NCBI GenBank assembly: GCA_025057455.1
Contig: JANWWY010000015.1
Span: 1 to 34,686, forward strand
Source of the DNA: Aquificaceae bacterium
GTDB lineage: Bacteria > Aquificota > Aquificia > Aquificales > Aquificaceae
DNA: 34,686 nucleotides
Direction: 5' to 3'
Made by a program: the position numbers and the translations under genes
The notes under the pieces: generated by a model
What the model saw: the letters and a program-made list of their open reading frames with translations, nothing else
What the model was told of the DNA's origin: nothing
Database searches by the model: none
Part shown: positions 23,734 through 32,341 of the stretch, piece by piece
Layout of the letters: each line of letters opens with the position of its first letter
Position numbering within the stretch: the first letter of the stretch is position 1

Positions 23734-24504
23734 TTATAGTGGTAGTTTTTCAAGAAGTTTAAGGTTCGTGTAAGCCCTTTCTACGCTTTCCTTGTCAAAC
23801 TTACCCTGAAGGAAGTCTTCTACCATAAGTTTTAGCTTGTCCCTATTTCCTTCCTTTATTAGTTTCCCATCCTGATAAACTCTTTCCTGCCCAAAGTCCA
23901 GCATGATTTCTTCATCTATATACCACACACGCTTTGGGTCTGGATGCTCCCATGCTACGCTAAGACTGAAAGGAACATGGTCCAAAAAGCCCCTTATAGT
24001 CCAAACATTTTCCTCTACGCTGATATCTTCAAGGCTTATATTCCTTGATATACGCTGAAGAAGGTAGAGGTCATGCCAAGCAAGGTCCCAAAGGGGTGAA
24101 AGATATCCCCTTCCCCTTCCATACCTCTGAATTCTCAGAGATTTTTTAGGTTTTCTAAAAAATTCTACACATACAGAGTAGCTTTCTATTTCTGATACGT
24201 ATAATCCTTGGTAATCCTTTATGTTTTCAAACTCCCTTGAGTTCAAGGCTGGAGGCTTTTCAAGAAGAACGGGCACACCTCTTTTCAAAAATTCCTTTGC
24301 TATACCTACGTGTTCCCTTGGGTCTACAGCTACTATAACCGCCCGTAACTCTTCTTTAACATCACCAAAGTGGCAATAAAAAGGATGGGGCCTTTTCTCC
24401 TTTGATGGGTCTATATCGCAAAGGATAAGCTTTTCACCCATTTGCTCCAGCTTCCAAAAATATTTATTTCCCATGTTTCCAAGACCTACAAGGAGAATAT
24501 GCAT
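23734..24504 (-). CDS. Gfo/Idh/MocA-like NAD(P) oxidoreductase
   Basis: This 256-residue protein has the N-terminal Rossmann motif GLGNMG (7-12), an acidic residue after strand 2 (CDID), the LEKPPAL segment and a C-terminal dehydrogenase-like domain. It is shorter than the usual 330-380 residues, so the C-terminal domain is compact. A tentative TAAAAT lies 6 nt before the ATG with no SD, so a leaderless start is possible. Substrate unknown; cell-wall or nucleotide-sugar metabolism is typical of the family. It diverges from the cytochrome gene, about 80 bp between start codons. Confidence 0.75.
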   Translation of the reverse strand: MHILLVGLGNMGNKYFWKLEQMGEKLILCDIDPSKEKRPHPFYCHFGDVKEELRAVIVAVDPREHVGIAKEFLKRGVPVLLEKPPALNSREFENIKDYQGLYVSEIESYSVCVEFFRKPKKSLRIQRYGRGRGYLSPLWDLAWHDLYLLQRISRNISLEDISVEENVWTIRGFLDHVPFSLSVAWEHPDPKRVWYIDEEIMLDFGQERVYQDGKLIKEGNRDKLKLMVEDFLQGKFDKESVERAYTNLKLLEKLPL

Positions 24505-24530
24505 GCTTATATTTTAAAAGACTTATAAGC

Positions 24531-24559
24531 TTGAACTCCCTTCCCGTTTTTCTTAAATT
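24531..24559 (+). promoter_or_regulatory. cytochrome c gene promoter
   Basis: TTGAAC (24531-24536), a 17-nt spacer and TAAATT (24554-24559) precede the cytochrome gene. Transcription should start near 24566, leaving about 19 nt of leader that holds the SD GGAGG. This contrasts with the leaderless genes. Confidence 0.5.
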
Positions 24560-24584
24560 TAGCGTAAAAGTTGGAGGTGGGACC

Positions 24585-25403
24585 ATGAAAAAGACAATTT
24601 CCCTTCTACTGCTGTTATTAGGCTTTGCATTTCCTCAACAGATAACCATGAAAAGACCCCCCAAGTCCTTGGATAAATACTATCCACCCCAATCTCAGAA
24701 GATGGAGTTTTTATCCAACATGTTTGCCATGAGCACTGCCTTCCACGGAATAACCCTAAACATAAACGAGGGTAGATGGGAAAAAGCCTTAGACTGGGCA
24801 AGGCAACTGAAAAAGTCCTACGAGGAATCAGCCAGGATGGTGCCAGAATGGAAGGATTATTTTAAGCCAGCCCTTGCGGATAATCTTGTAAAGGCAGTTC
24901 AGTCAAAAAACGCAGACAGTGTAATAAAAGCCTCAAGGGAACTGGGGCAAACCTGTAATAAATGTCACAGTGACCATCAAGCGGTAGTAAAGCTCTACTA
25001 TCACTTTCCAAGGTACGATAAAATTACGATAGAAGACCCAGTAGAACTTCAAAACCTAAAGACGAAAGATTACATGAAAAGGATGGCAAACTCCATGAAA
25101 TCTTTACAGGTATTTCTGATGCAGGGGGACGTGGCAAAGGCTAAGGAGCATGGAGATAATTTTGTAGAAAGGGCAAAACAGCTAAATACCATGTGCACCA
25201 AGTGCCATACGTCAAAGGCTTCTATAGAATCCCTTGCAGGTAGGGATTACCTTACCGCACTGGATAACCTTCAGAGGGTGCTGAACGCTCCTCAGGTGAG
25301 CAGAGAAACAGTTTTTAAGCATCTTTCGGATATAGGTCAGTATTGCTACAGATGTCATAATGTACATCTTATTCCCGTGCTTGTGCAGGATGCCCTAAAG
25401 TGA
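24585..25403 (+). CDS. secreted triheme cytochrome c
   Basis: This 272-residue precursor has an N-terminal signal peptide (1 to about 18, KK plus poly-Leu). Three CxxCH heme motifs are at C124-H128, C204-H208 and C254-H258. The first and third sit in similar contexts (LGQTCNKCHSDH and IGQYCYRCHNVH), so an internal duplication of a helical four-helix-like unit is likely. The ATG is chosen because GGAGGTGGGACC lies just before it; the upstream in-frame ATG at 24531 lies in the promoter. It should act in the periplasm as an electron carrier. Its last 9 bp overlap the ZIP gene. Confidence 0.88.
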   Translation: MKKTISLLLLLLGFAFPQQITMKRPPKSLDKYYPPQSQKMEFLSNMFAMSTAFHGITLNINEGRWEKALDWARQLKKSYEESARMVPEWKDYFKPALADNLVKAVQSKNADSVIKASRELGQTCNKCHSDHQAVVKLYYHFPRYDKITIEDPVELQNLKTKDYMKRMANSMKSLQVFLMQGDVAKAKEHGDNFVERAKQLNTMCTKCHTSKASIESLAGRDYLTALDNLQRVLNAPQVSRETVFKHLSDIGQYCYRCHNVHLIPVLVQDALK

Positions 25404-26120
25404 GGTATCCAAGAAGAGCATGAGCAATAGCCCAATGAGAAAGGCTATGGTAGACTGGGTGTGTTTTCCCTCCGCATAAGCCTCTGGGAACACTTCCTTG
25501 GCGGTTATGTATATCATGGCACCCCCACCAAAGCCCAATCCCAGAGCAAGAAAATTCCCAAAGGTCTCAAAAAGAGCGTAACCCATGAGAGAAAAAATAG
25601 CTTCAAGGAGTCCACTAAGGAACCCTATTAGTAAAGGCACAAAAACCTTTCCTGTCATCACAACAAGAGGTAGGCTAACCACAAAACCTTCGGGAACATC
25701 CTGAAGGGCTATGGCTATGGCTGTTTCAAAACCTTTGTCTATGGAGTAAGCTGTGGCTATGCCTACGCTGAGACCCTCAGGTATGTTATGTAGGATTACT
25801 GCGGATACTATCAAAATTAATCTGCCAACTTTTTCGTGGGACAATCCTTCCCTTCCCTTGAGGGTATGCTCGTGGGGGACAAGGTTTTCCAAAAGTGCCA
25901 TTATAAAAAACCCAAGAATTATGCCAAGAGCTACAGAAAAAAAGTTTCCCACCTCCAAGCCCGGCAGTATAAGGCTCGTAAAGCTGGCAACCAACATAAC
26001 CCCGCCTGTGAAAGAAAGGCTAATACCTATGCTAAGGAAAGGGCTTTTAAAAAATATGGCTAAAAGGCTACCAGAAAAGGTACCCAGCAGTAGTATTAAA
26101 GAAAGAAACAGTATGTCCAT
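25395..26120 (-). CDS. ZIP-family divalent metal transporter
   Basis: This 241-residue inner-membrane protein has about eight helices. The family's metal-binding motifs are HNIPEGLSVG in helix 4 and QDVPEGFVV in helix 5, and a cytoplasmic loop has HEHTLKGREG. Zinc is the usual substrate, with Fe or Mn possible. It begins 6 nt after pyrE with no SD, so it is coupled to it. It converges on the cytochrome gene. Confidence 0.9.
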   Translation of the reverse strand: MDILFLSLILLLGTFSGSLLAIFFKSPFLSIGISLSFTGGVMLVASFTSLILPGLEVGNFFSVALGIILGFFIMALLENLVPHEHTLKGREGLSHEKVGRLILIVSAVILHNIPEGLSVGIATAYSIDKGFETAIAIALQDVPEGFVVSLPLVVMTGKVFVPLLIGFLSGLLEAIFSLMGYALFETFGNFLALGLGFGGGAMIYITAKEVFPEAYAEGKHTQSTIAFLIGLLLMLFLDTSL

Positions 26121-26126
26121 AAAACT

Positions 26127-26678
26127 TTATTTTAGGAGTTCAGAAACCCTAAAAAGGGAATAAACCTCTACGCCTTCCTTTTCCAAATTTTCCCTTCCAC
26201 CTTCTTCCCTGTCCACTACCGCATAAACACACAATACGGTAAAACCTTCTTTTTTACAGGCTTGGACAGCCTTTAGGGCTGAGCCTCCTGTTGTAATAAC
26301 ATCCTCGATGACAACCACTCTATCACCTTGCTTTAAAAGCCCTTCTACCTGTCTGCCTGTGCCGTGAGACTTTGGTTCCTTGCGAACAACAAATGGCTTT
26401 ATAGGATTGTGCTGAAGGTAAGAAACCATACTTACCGCGTAGGCTATTGGGTCAGCTCCAAGGGTAAGACCACCTACACCATCGGGTTTTAAATCTTTGA
26501 GCCTTTCATACAGAAGTTTGCCTAAAAAGTATACACCCTCCGGGTCAAAGGTTATTTGCTTTAGGTCTATGTAGTATTTGCTAAGCTTGCCCGATGAAAG
26601 CTTATAGATTGGTTCTTCAGAAACCTTTAGAGACCTATCTCTTATCAGGTTTTTTAGCCTATCTCTTATACTTTCCAT
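26127..26678 (-). CDS. pyrE: orotate phosphoribosyltransferase
   Basis: This 183-residue enzyme makes OMP from orotate and PRPP in pyrimidine synthesis. It has the PRPP-binding motif VVVIEDVITTGGSALKAV and the loop with KPFVVRKEPKSHGTG. The ATG is 22 nt downstream of the transporter stop. A possible -10 box TAGAAT lies 9 nt before it with no SD, so it may have its own leaderless transcript. Confidence 0.95.
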   Translation of the reverse strand: MESIRDRLKNLIRDRSLKVSEEPIYKLSSGKLSKYYIDLKQITFDPEGVYFLGKLLYERLKDLKPDGVGGLTLGADPIAYAVSMVSYLQHNPIKPFVVRKEPKSHGTGRQVEGLLKQGDRVVVIEDVITTGGSALKAVQACKKEGFTVLCVYAVVDREEGGRENLEKEGVEVYSLFRVSELLK

Positions 26679-26687
26679 AAGTATGGC

Positions 26688-26693
26688 ATTCTA
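26688..26693 (-). promoter_or_regulatory. possible -10 box of pyrE
   Basis: TAGAAT on the minus strand ends 9 nt before the ATG of pyrE and no SD exists. The -35 is weak. Confidence 0.35.
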
Positions 26694-26700
26694 CCATAAG

Positions 26701-28128
26701 TTATAGCAGGAGTGGCCAATAAAAGGTTAATGCTATGATAACCACCAATATGAGCATCAAACTTGTCACAATGCCATGCTTGAAAAATTCTACAGGGGTA
26801 AACTGATTGGAGTTATAGGCTATAGCATTGGGTGCGGCACCTATAAGAAGCATAAAGGGCATTCCTGAAGCTGCCAAAGAAGCATACAGAACAAGCTCCG
26901 CAGGGACTTTGAGGTAGTCAGCTATAATCAGCGCTATGGGTAATGTTATGGATATGGCTGCCACATTCATTATAAAGTTGGTAAGTATTAACACCAGAAG
27001 GGTAACACCCAGTAGAAAAACGAGGAAACCAGCACCTTCAAACATCTTAAGCCACATAACAGCCATCCACTGCGCAGCACCCGTTTTCCAAAGGCAGAAG
27101 CCAAGGCTCATGGCACCACTAAACAGCAGGATTATATTCCAGGGTATTTCTTCAAGGTCCTTTATTGTTAGTATGCGTAGTAAGAAGAAAATAATTGTTC
27201 CCGTTAGTATTATGGCGGAGCGGTCTATTACTTTAAGTGCAGGGAGTAACGACTGAAGTCCCATAAATACCACAATGGCAAAAACTACCAAAAGCACTAC
27301 CTTTTCCTTAGTGCTCATAGGACCAAGCTCATCAGAGAGTACTGCCACCTTTTCCTTCAATCCTGGAACCCTCTTCTTTTCTGGCTTTAGAAAAACCATA
27401 AAGTAAACCCATATGAGAAGTACCATAGACCAGCCTATGGGAAACATAAAGAGAGAAAGCTCAAAGAAGCCTATGTCCTTACCAGTAAACTCTTTGAAAA
27501 GTCCAGCGGCGGCTGGCGTTCTTGCGGCACCTAAAAAGGTTACCACACTTCCCGCACCCGCAGAATATGCCATGCCTATAAAAAGGGCTTTCCCAAAGTT
27601 GGTCCTTTTATCACCTTCTCCGTAAAGGGCATAGATGGCCAGCAGTATGGGGAGAAGGGTTGCTGCCACCGCAGTGTGTGCCATAACATGGGTTAACAAT
27701 GCGGTAACAACCAAAGAACCCAATAGTATCATTTTTGTTCTCTCGCCCACTATACGGAGCATGGTGTAGGCTAACCTTCTCGTAAGCCCAGTTTTTGTAA
27801 AGGCAGAGCCTATGACCATAGAACCAAATATGAAAAGAACCGCTGGGTCCATAAAGTCTCTAAAGGCTTCTTTGGCTGGGCGTATTAAGAAGAATACTTG
27901 GAAAACACCAATAGCTATAGAAGTTATGCCTATAGGAACAACCTCCGCTATCCACCAAATGCCGGCAAGCAGGAAAAGGGCTATTGCACCCTTACCCTCT
28001 TTAGTCAGAGGAAAGCTCTTACCGCTTGGGTCAACTGCATCGGGCCAAGGAGGAGAAAAATAAACGAACAAAAAAACAAGAACACCAAAAAGGGCAAAGA
28101 ATAACCTTCTATCCAAACCCCTTAGCAT
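26701..28128 (-). CDS. SLC13/DASS-family anion transporter
   Basis: This 475-residue protein (ATG at 28128, with GGGAG upstream; the in-frame TTG at 28140 is less likely) has about 11 membrane helices. It has the two-fold repeat of divalent-anion:sodium symporters. The two SNT-type motifs are altered to A150-H151-T152 and M387-N388-V389, although flanking residues (VATLLPI-like and SITLPI) align. Substrates of relatives are dicarboxylates, citrate or sulfate. The changed motifs question Na+ coupling. It is 18 nt downstream of the CBS gene and upstream of pyrE. Confidence 0.85.
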   Translation of the reverse strand: MLRGLDRRLFFALFGVLVFLFVYFSPPWPDAVDPSGKSFPLTKEGKGAIALFLLAGIWWIAEVVPIGITSIAIGVFQVFFLIRPAKEAFRDFMDPAVLFIFGSMVIGSAFTKTGLTRRLAYTMLRIVGERTKMILLGSLVVTALLTHVMAHTAVAATLLPILLAIYALYGEGDKRTNFGKALFIGMAYSAGAGSVVTFLGAARTPAAAGLFKEFTGKDIGFFELSLFMFPIGWSMVLLIWVYFMVFLKPEKKRVPGLKEKVAVLSDELGPMSTKEKVVLLVVFAIVVFMGLQSLLPALKVIDRSAIILTGTIIFFLLRILTIKDLEEIPWNIILLFSGAMSLGFCLWKTGAAQWMAVMWLKMFEGAGFLVFLLGVTLLVLILTNFIMNVAAISITLPIALIIADYLKVPAELVLYASLAASGMPFMLLIGAAPNAIAYNSNQFTPVEFFKHGIVTSLMLILVVIIALTFYWPLLL

Positions 28129-28146
28129 ACTCTCTCCCAAAACCCC

Positions 28147-28653
28147 TTATTGAAGAACCCAATCTACCATCTCCCTGAAAACATCAAAAAGCCTCAAAAC
28201 ACCAATCACTTTGCCACTCTCCACCACCAGAATGACATCCCTGTTGTCCTTTACCATGTAGTAAACAGCCTTGGCGATTGGGTCCTTTGGACTAACAGTG
28301 TAGTTTACGGGCGGGGTAAGTTCCTTAAGTCTTTTATTTAGCCTGACCTTGCTAATATCTTCAAAGGCTTCTTGCCAGAGTAAGCTCAGCGTTGAATCCT
28401 CTTCAAGATAACCTTGGTAGGGGCTTCTTTCTGAGAATAAGAAGTTTGGCATCATGGCTTTTAGCAGGTCTTTGATGGAGAAAATGCCCACAGGCTCATC
28501 CCTCTCATTGAGGACTATTATGTTTCTGTATTCACGACAAGCCTGTTTACTTTCCGTAAATACAACAAGGGCATCCCTTAGACTTTTATCATATTGAAGG
28601 TTTGGATACTCAGAGAGAGGAAGCATTAAGTCTTCCACTCTTTTTCTTTCCAT
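28147..28653 (-). CDS. two-CBS-domain protein
   Basis: This 168-residue soluble protein has two CBS motifs. The first includes NIIVLNERDEPVGIFSIKDL, the second RDVILVVESGKVIGVLRL. CBS pairs bind adenine nucleotides and regulate neighbouring enzymes or transporters. Its place just before the SLC13 gene suggests it may regulate that transporter, which is inference. It starts 1 nt after leuD with no SD. Confidence 0.82.
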   Translation of the reverse strand: MERKRVEDLMLPLSEYPNLQYDKSLRDALVVFTESKQACREYRNIIVLNERDEPVGIFSIKDLLKAMMPNFLFSERSPYQGYLEEDSTLSLLWQEAFEDISKVRLNKRLKELTPPVNYTVSPKDPIAKAVYYMVKDNRDVILVVESGKVIGVLRLFDVFREMVDWVLQ

Positions 28654-28654
28654 A

Positions 28655-29155
28655 TTAGCCAGATTTTAGCTTTTCCTTTGCATATTCCATGAGACCGCCT
28701 GCTTTTAGTATAGCCATAAGTGTCTCGGGGAATCTTGTTGCTTCGTATTCTTTTCCTTTCGTTAGGTTTTTCACGAGTCCTCTTTCCAAATCTACCTCCA
28801 CCTCATCCCCATGCTCCATTTCATCCACAGCTTGAGGCGCTTCCACTATAGGAAGGCCTATGTTTATGGCATTCCTAAAAAAGATTCTGGCAAAGGATTT
28901 GGCTATAACCACAGGCACACCGGCATACTTTATGGCTATAGGTGCATGTTCTCTAGAAGAACCAGAACCAAAGTTCCTCCCTGCCACTATAATGTCCCCC
29001 TCTTTGTGTTCCCTTGCAAACTCAGGATGCTCTGAATCCTCCATAACGTGCTGAGCAAGCTCGTAAGGGTCTGATGTATTCAGGTATCTTGCTGGTATTA
29101 TTTGGTCTGTGTCTACATTATCCCCAAACTTCCAAACCCTACCTCTTATGACCAT
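28655..29155 (-). CDS. leuD: 3-isopropylmalate dehydratase small subunit
   Basis: This 166-residue swivel-domain subunit, with LeuC, isomerises 2- to 3-isopropylmalate in leucine synthesis. [15 protein letters not shown] (11-25) and [14 protein letters not shown] (59-72) are diagnostic. leuC is not in the window. A perfect TATAAT lies 6 nt before the ATG and the only SD-like GGTGG is 13 nt away, so a leaderless transcript is likely. The archaeal-type length and motifs leave homoaconitase small subunit as an alternative. Confidence 0.9.
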   Translation of the reverse strand: MVIRGRVWKFGDNVDTDQIIPARYLNTSDPYELAQHVMEDSEHPEFAREHKEGDIIVAGRNFGSGSSREHAPIAIKYAGVPVVIAKSFARIFFRNAINIGLPIVEAPQAVDEMEHGDEVEVDLERGLVKNLTKGKEYEATRFPETLMAILKAGGLMEYAKEKLKSG

Positions 29156-29161
29156 GGCAAC

Positions 29162-29167
29162 ATTATA
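29162..29167 (-). promoter_or_regulatory. leuD -10 box (TATAAT) six bases before the start codon
   Basis: The TATAAT is on the minus strand and ends 6 nt from the leuD ATG, so the first transcribed base would be at or next to the A of ATG. No -35 was seen. Confidence 0.5.
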
Positions 29168-29173
29168 CCACCT

Positions 29174-31465
29174 TCAACTTTTTATTACTACTCTAACGAG
29201 CTTATCTTCTCCCAAATTCCAGCGTCTTTTTGTCTTCTGGTCAAGCCTGCTTATGGGCACATCCTTTTCCTCAATCCTGTCGTAGAAAACCTTGCCATCT
29301 CTGGTGGCAAGCATAAGCTCAACAAAGCCCTTTATAGGAATAACATCCACGAGCTTCTCTCTGGAATGTCCAAGAACTTCAACGCCTTTCGTGGCTCTTC
29401 CCCTTTGCGGTACTTCTTCAAGGGATATTTTCTTTATACCGCCTTCCTCCGTTATTACAAGCAGGTATTGCGCATCTTTCAGTGCTCTAATGCCCATTAC
29501 TTTATCCCCCTTCTCCAGCTTTATGCCCTGCACGCCTTTTGAACCAATAGTAGCTGGAGGCACCTCACCCACAGGAAACCTCAAAAGCCTACCCTTGTGG
29601 CTAAACAGAAGCAGGTCACCTTCCTCTGGTGCTTGTACCACCTTAACAACTCGGTCTTCTTCAGAAAACTTTATTATTTGCATACCCTGAGACCTATATT
29701 CAAAGTCTACGAGGGGTATCTTCTTTACATAACCCTTTTCTGTAGCAAGCAGTATTCTGCCCTCCATTCCTGAACGTACAAAGGCACCAACTATGACCTC
29801 CTCTGACTCCCTTAAAGATACAGTGCTACCTCTTAGAGCCTGTGAGCCGGCTATCCAGTAAACCCTTCCCCTGTCAGAAACCATGAAAAGACCGTCTGTA
29901 AAAGGCACATCAAGTATGTTAACCACCTCCTCGCCCTCTTCCATGCTTTCCAAAGGCAAAACTCTACCCTTTGCGTAAACTACCACCGTAAGACTTCCCT
30001 TTTCCTCTTCCTGAAGACCCTCTACTACAGTCCTCCGCGGCGCGGTAAAAGACTTTGAAAGGTCTTGCATTTCTTCAATAAAAACTCTTATACGCTCCTC
30101 TTCTCTCTCTACCAGCTTTGTGTAGTATGCTATTTTTTCTCTAAGCTCCTTTTCCTCTTCTTCAAGCTTGTTCCTTTCGAGGGATGTAAGCCTTTGAAGC
30201 CTCATGTCAAGAACTGCATTTGCCTGCGTCTGTGTTAAGCCAAACCTTATAGTTAGCTTCTCCCTTGCTTCCTGAGTGTCTGCGGAGCTTCTTATTTCTG
30301 CGATGACCTCGTCAAGGTTATTTAGGGCTATAAGAAGACCCTCCACCACATGAAGTCTATCTTTTGCCTTTTGAAGGAAAAACCTTGACCTTCTGAGTAT
30401 GACCTCAAGTCTGTGTTTTATAAATTCTTGAAGGAGGGTTTTTATGCCTACCAGCTTTGGTTCGCCATTTATTAGCACCACGAAGTTTAGGGGAAAGTTT
30501 TTCCTCAGGGCGGTATGCTTATAAAGTTTTTCAAGGACTTTTTCACCGCTCGCCTCACGCTTTAATTCAACCACTATTCTAATGCCCTCTTTGTCAGACT
30601 CATCTCTTATGTCGGATATTTCCTTTAGCTTACCTTCTCTGACGAGCTCCGCCATACGCTTTATAAGTTCAGCCTTGTTTACCTGATAGGGGAGCTCTGT
30701 TATAACTATCTGCTCCCTTCCACCTGATAGCTTTTCCACATGAGCCTTTGCCCTTATCCTTACATGTCCTCTTCCCTTTTCGTAAAACTCAAGAAGTTCC
30801 TTGTAGTTTTCCACTATACCGCCAGTGGGGAAATCGGGTCCCTTTATGTGCTTCATGATTTCTTCTGTGGATAGCTCAGGGTTCTTTGCAAGCTCCACAA
30901 GAGCCTGACAGACTTCCTTTAGATTGTGGGATGGTATAGAGGTTGCCAAGCCTACCGCTATACCGCTGGTTCCGTTGCAAAGAAGGTTGGGAAAACTTGC
31001 CGGTAAGACGGAGGGTTCAAGGGTTGAACCATCAAAGTTGGGTAAAAAGTCTACCGTATCCTTATCTATGTCTTCGAGAAGTTTTACCGCATACTTGGAA
31101 AGTTTAGCCTCTGTGTATCTCATGGCTGCGGGTGGGTCTCCGTCCACCGACCCAAAGTTGCCCTGCCCTATTATGAGGGGATAGTTCATGTTAAAGTCCT
31201 GTGCCATGCGAACCAGAGCTTCATAGACCGCTTGGTCACCGTGAGGATGGTAATAACCCAACACCGCACCCACTATTCTTGCACTTTTCACAAAGGGCTT
31301 TTCTGGATAAAGCCCCATGTCGTGCATAGCGTAGAGTATTCTCCTCTGGACGGGCTTGAGACCATCCCTCACATCGGGAATAGCCCTGCCCACTATAACG
31401 GACATAGCATAATCTATGTAAGACTGCTTTACCTCTTCTTCTATGGGAACCTCTATGATTTCCAT
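29174..31465 (-). CDS. gyrA: type IIA topoisomerase subunit A (GyrA/ParC)
   Basis: This 763-residue subunit cleaves and rejoins double-stranded DNA. R116-Y117 in AAMRYTEAK holds the catalytic tyrosine. A winged-helix domain ([17 protein letters not shown]), a coiled coil with [11 protein letters not shown], and a C-terminal beta-pinwheel with six repeats (for example [26 protein letters not shown] and [12 protein letters not shown]) follow. In place of the GyrA box [15 protein letters not shown] is at 687-694. Known work on Aquifex aeolicus reports a chimeric topoisomerase acting as a topo IV. Promoter and start are near-leaderless. Confidence 0.92.
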   Translation of the reverse strand: MEIIEVPIEEEVKQSYIDYAMSVIVGRAIPDVRDGLKPVQRRILYAMHDMGLYPEKPFVKSARIVGAVLGYYHPHGDQAVYEALVRMAQDFNMNYPLIIGQGNFGSVDGDPPAAMRYTEAKLSKYAVKLLEDIDKDTVDFLPNFDGSTLEPSVLPASFPNLLCNGTSGIAVGLATSIPSHNLKEVCQALVELAKNPELSTEEIMKHIKGPDFPTGGIVENYKELLEFYEKGRGHVRIRAKAHVEKLSGGREQIVITELPYQVNKAELIKRMAELVREGKLKEISDIRDESDKEGIRIVVELKREASGEKVLEKLYKHTALRKNFPLNFVVLINGEPKLVGIKTLLQEFIKHRLEVILRRSRFFLQKAKDRLHVVEGLLIALNNLDEVIAEIRSSADTQEAREKLTIRFGLTQTQANAVLDMRLQRLTSLERNKLEEEEKELREKIAYYTKLVEREEERIRVFIEEMQDLSKSFTAPRRTVVEGLQEEEKGSLTVVVYAKGRVLPLESMEEGEEVVNILDVPFTDGLFMVSDRGRVYWIAGSQALRGSTVSLRESEEVIVGAFVRSGMEGRILLATEKGYVKKIPLVDFEYRSQGMQIIKFSEEDRVVKVVQAPEEGDLLLFSHKGRLLRFPVGEVPPATIGSKGVQGIKLEKGDKVMGIRALKDAQYLLVITEEGGIKKISLEEVPQRGRATKGVEVLGHSREKLVDVIPIKGFVELMLATRDGKVFYDRIEEKDVPISRLDQKTKRRWNLGEDKLVRVVIKS

Positions 31466-31476
31466 GGAGTTTAAAA

Positions 31477-31506
31477 ATTATAACATCTTGACATTTTCCC
31501 AATCAA
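31477..31506 (-). promoter_or_regulatory. gyrA promoter
   Basis: TTGATT (31506-31501), an 18-nt spacer and TATAAT (31482-31477) lie on the minus strand. The -10 ends 11 nt before the ATG, so the leader would be about 4-5 nt and lacks an SD. It overlaps the divergent Toprim-gene promoter. Confidence 0.65.
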
Positions 31507-31517
31507 GTATCCATATT
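31488..31517 (+). promoter_or_regulatory. Toprim-gene promoter overlapping gyrA promoter
   Basis: TTGACA (31488-31493), an 18-nt spacer and CATATT (31512-31517) lie on the plus strand. The ATG is 7 nt later, so transcription would start at about 31524, next to the ATG. Its -35 lies inside the gyrA promoter's -10/-35 spacer. Confidence 0.55.
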
Positions 31518-31524
31518 AGAAGGG

Positions 31525-31896
31525 ATGAAAGAGTGGATGGACAGACTACGCAACGCCTCAAAGGACAGTGCGGTTCTTGTAGAGGGCAAGAGAGACAAAA
31601 GAGCACTTCAAAAGTATGGCATAAAAAACATTATTACCCTTGAAGGTAAAAGGTTTACTGAACTGCCAGACCTTCTGGAAGGCTTTAGCAGGGTGATACT
31701 TCTTTTTGACCTTGACAAGCACGGGGAGAGAATAAAGGAGAAGGTTAAGGAAATCTTAACAAAGCAGGGCTATATTTTAATAGAGGAGTTTAGAGAGGAG
31801 CTGAGGCATATGGGAATAAATTTCGTGGAGGATATAGATGGGAAAAGCGGATGTGTTGAGCGCACTTCTGATACAGGACAGGCTCATAAGGTTTAA
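31525..31896 (+). CDS. small Toprim-domain protein, unknown role
   Basis: This 123-residue protein starts with VLVEGKRDKRAL (the acidic E of Toprim). It continues with ILLFDLDKHGERI, whose D-x-D is the second metal motif. It resembles small Toprim/UPF0292-like proteins and the nuclease core of RNase M5, but lacks longer domains. It is likely a metal-dependent nucleic-acid enzyme or binding protein. Its last 59 bases overlap the next gene, so its C-terminus (from IDGKSG) may be less conserved. It has a divergent promoter shared with gyrA. Confidence 0.7.
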   Translation: MKEWMDRLRNASKDSAVLVEGKRDKRALQKYGIKNIITLEGKRFTELPDLLEGFSRVILLFDLDKHGERIKEKVKEILTKQGYILIEEFREELRHMGINFVEDIDGKSGCVERTSDTGQAHKV

Positions 31897-32341
31897 CCTT
31901 CAGATGCTTGAAACCCTCATAAAGGAAATAAAGGCTGACTTTGAGGAGGTCAACCTTTTGGCAGAGGCATGCCTCTCTAAAGAGGAGCTAAAGGCTTACA
32001 AAGATGTGCTTCTTAGAGTGGAAGCAGACCTTTTATCAAAACTTTCGGAGATGGTGGACCACCTGTACGATCTTTATGAAGTTTTTAACTTTGATGTGAC
32101 CTTTTTGGCTACACTTCCCGAGGAATTGGTGCGTGAAATAGAAAGGCTAAACGCCATAAATTCCATCAATTCAAAGTTGGAATTTATAGAGACAATTCTG
32201 GATGAAATCCTGCTGATAGGGGAAGAAAACAACAAGCTTTATGCTATTTTAACTCCCTTTAGAGTTTACAGAGAACTAATCAAGCACGGAATGGAGTTTA
32301 ACAAAAAACTACATGAACTTAGCCTTCAGAGGATTGGATAA
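31838..32341 (+). CDS. helical protein of unknown function
   Basis: This 167-residue protein is almost wholly predicted helix with acidic and Leu-rich heptads (LLAEACLSKEELKAYKDVLL), a coiled-coil-like protein. A good SD (GGAGG with 6-nt spacing) before ATG 31838 supports this start despite the 59-nt overlap with the Toprim gene. The leucine-rich helix and NNKLYAIL near the end are faintly FlgN-like (flagellar chaperone), but this cannot be claimed. It converges on rnc and overlaps its end by 23 nt. Confidence 0.65.
   Translation: MGKADVLSALLIQDRLIRFNLQMLETLIKEIKADFEEVNLLAEACLSKEELKAYKDVLLRVEADLLSKLSEMVDHLYDLYEVFNFDVTFLATLPEELVREIERLNAINSINSKLEFIETILDEILLIGEENNKLYAILTPFRVYRELIKHGMEFNKKLHELSLQRIG

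Noticed and set aside
24531-24584. Upstream start for the cytochrome c gene
   Set aside because: It lies in the promoter, adds residues before a good signal peptide, and the ATG at 24585 has GGAGG.
29174-31465. Plain DNA gyrase A call
   Set aside because: The GyrA box is not canonical, so GyrA versus ParC function is left open although the gyrA symbol is kept.
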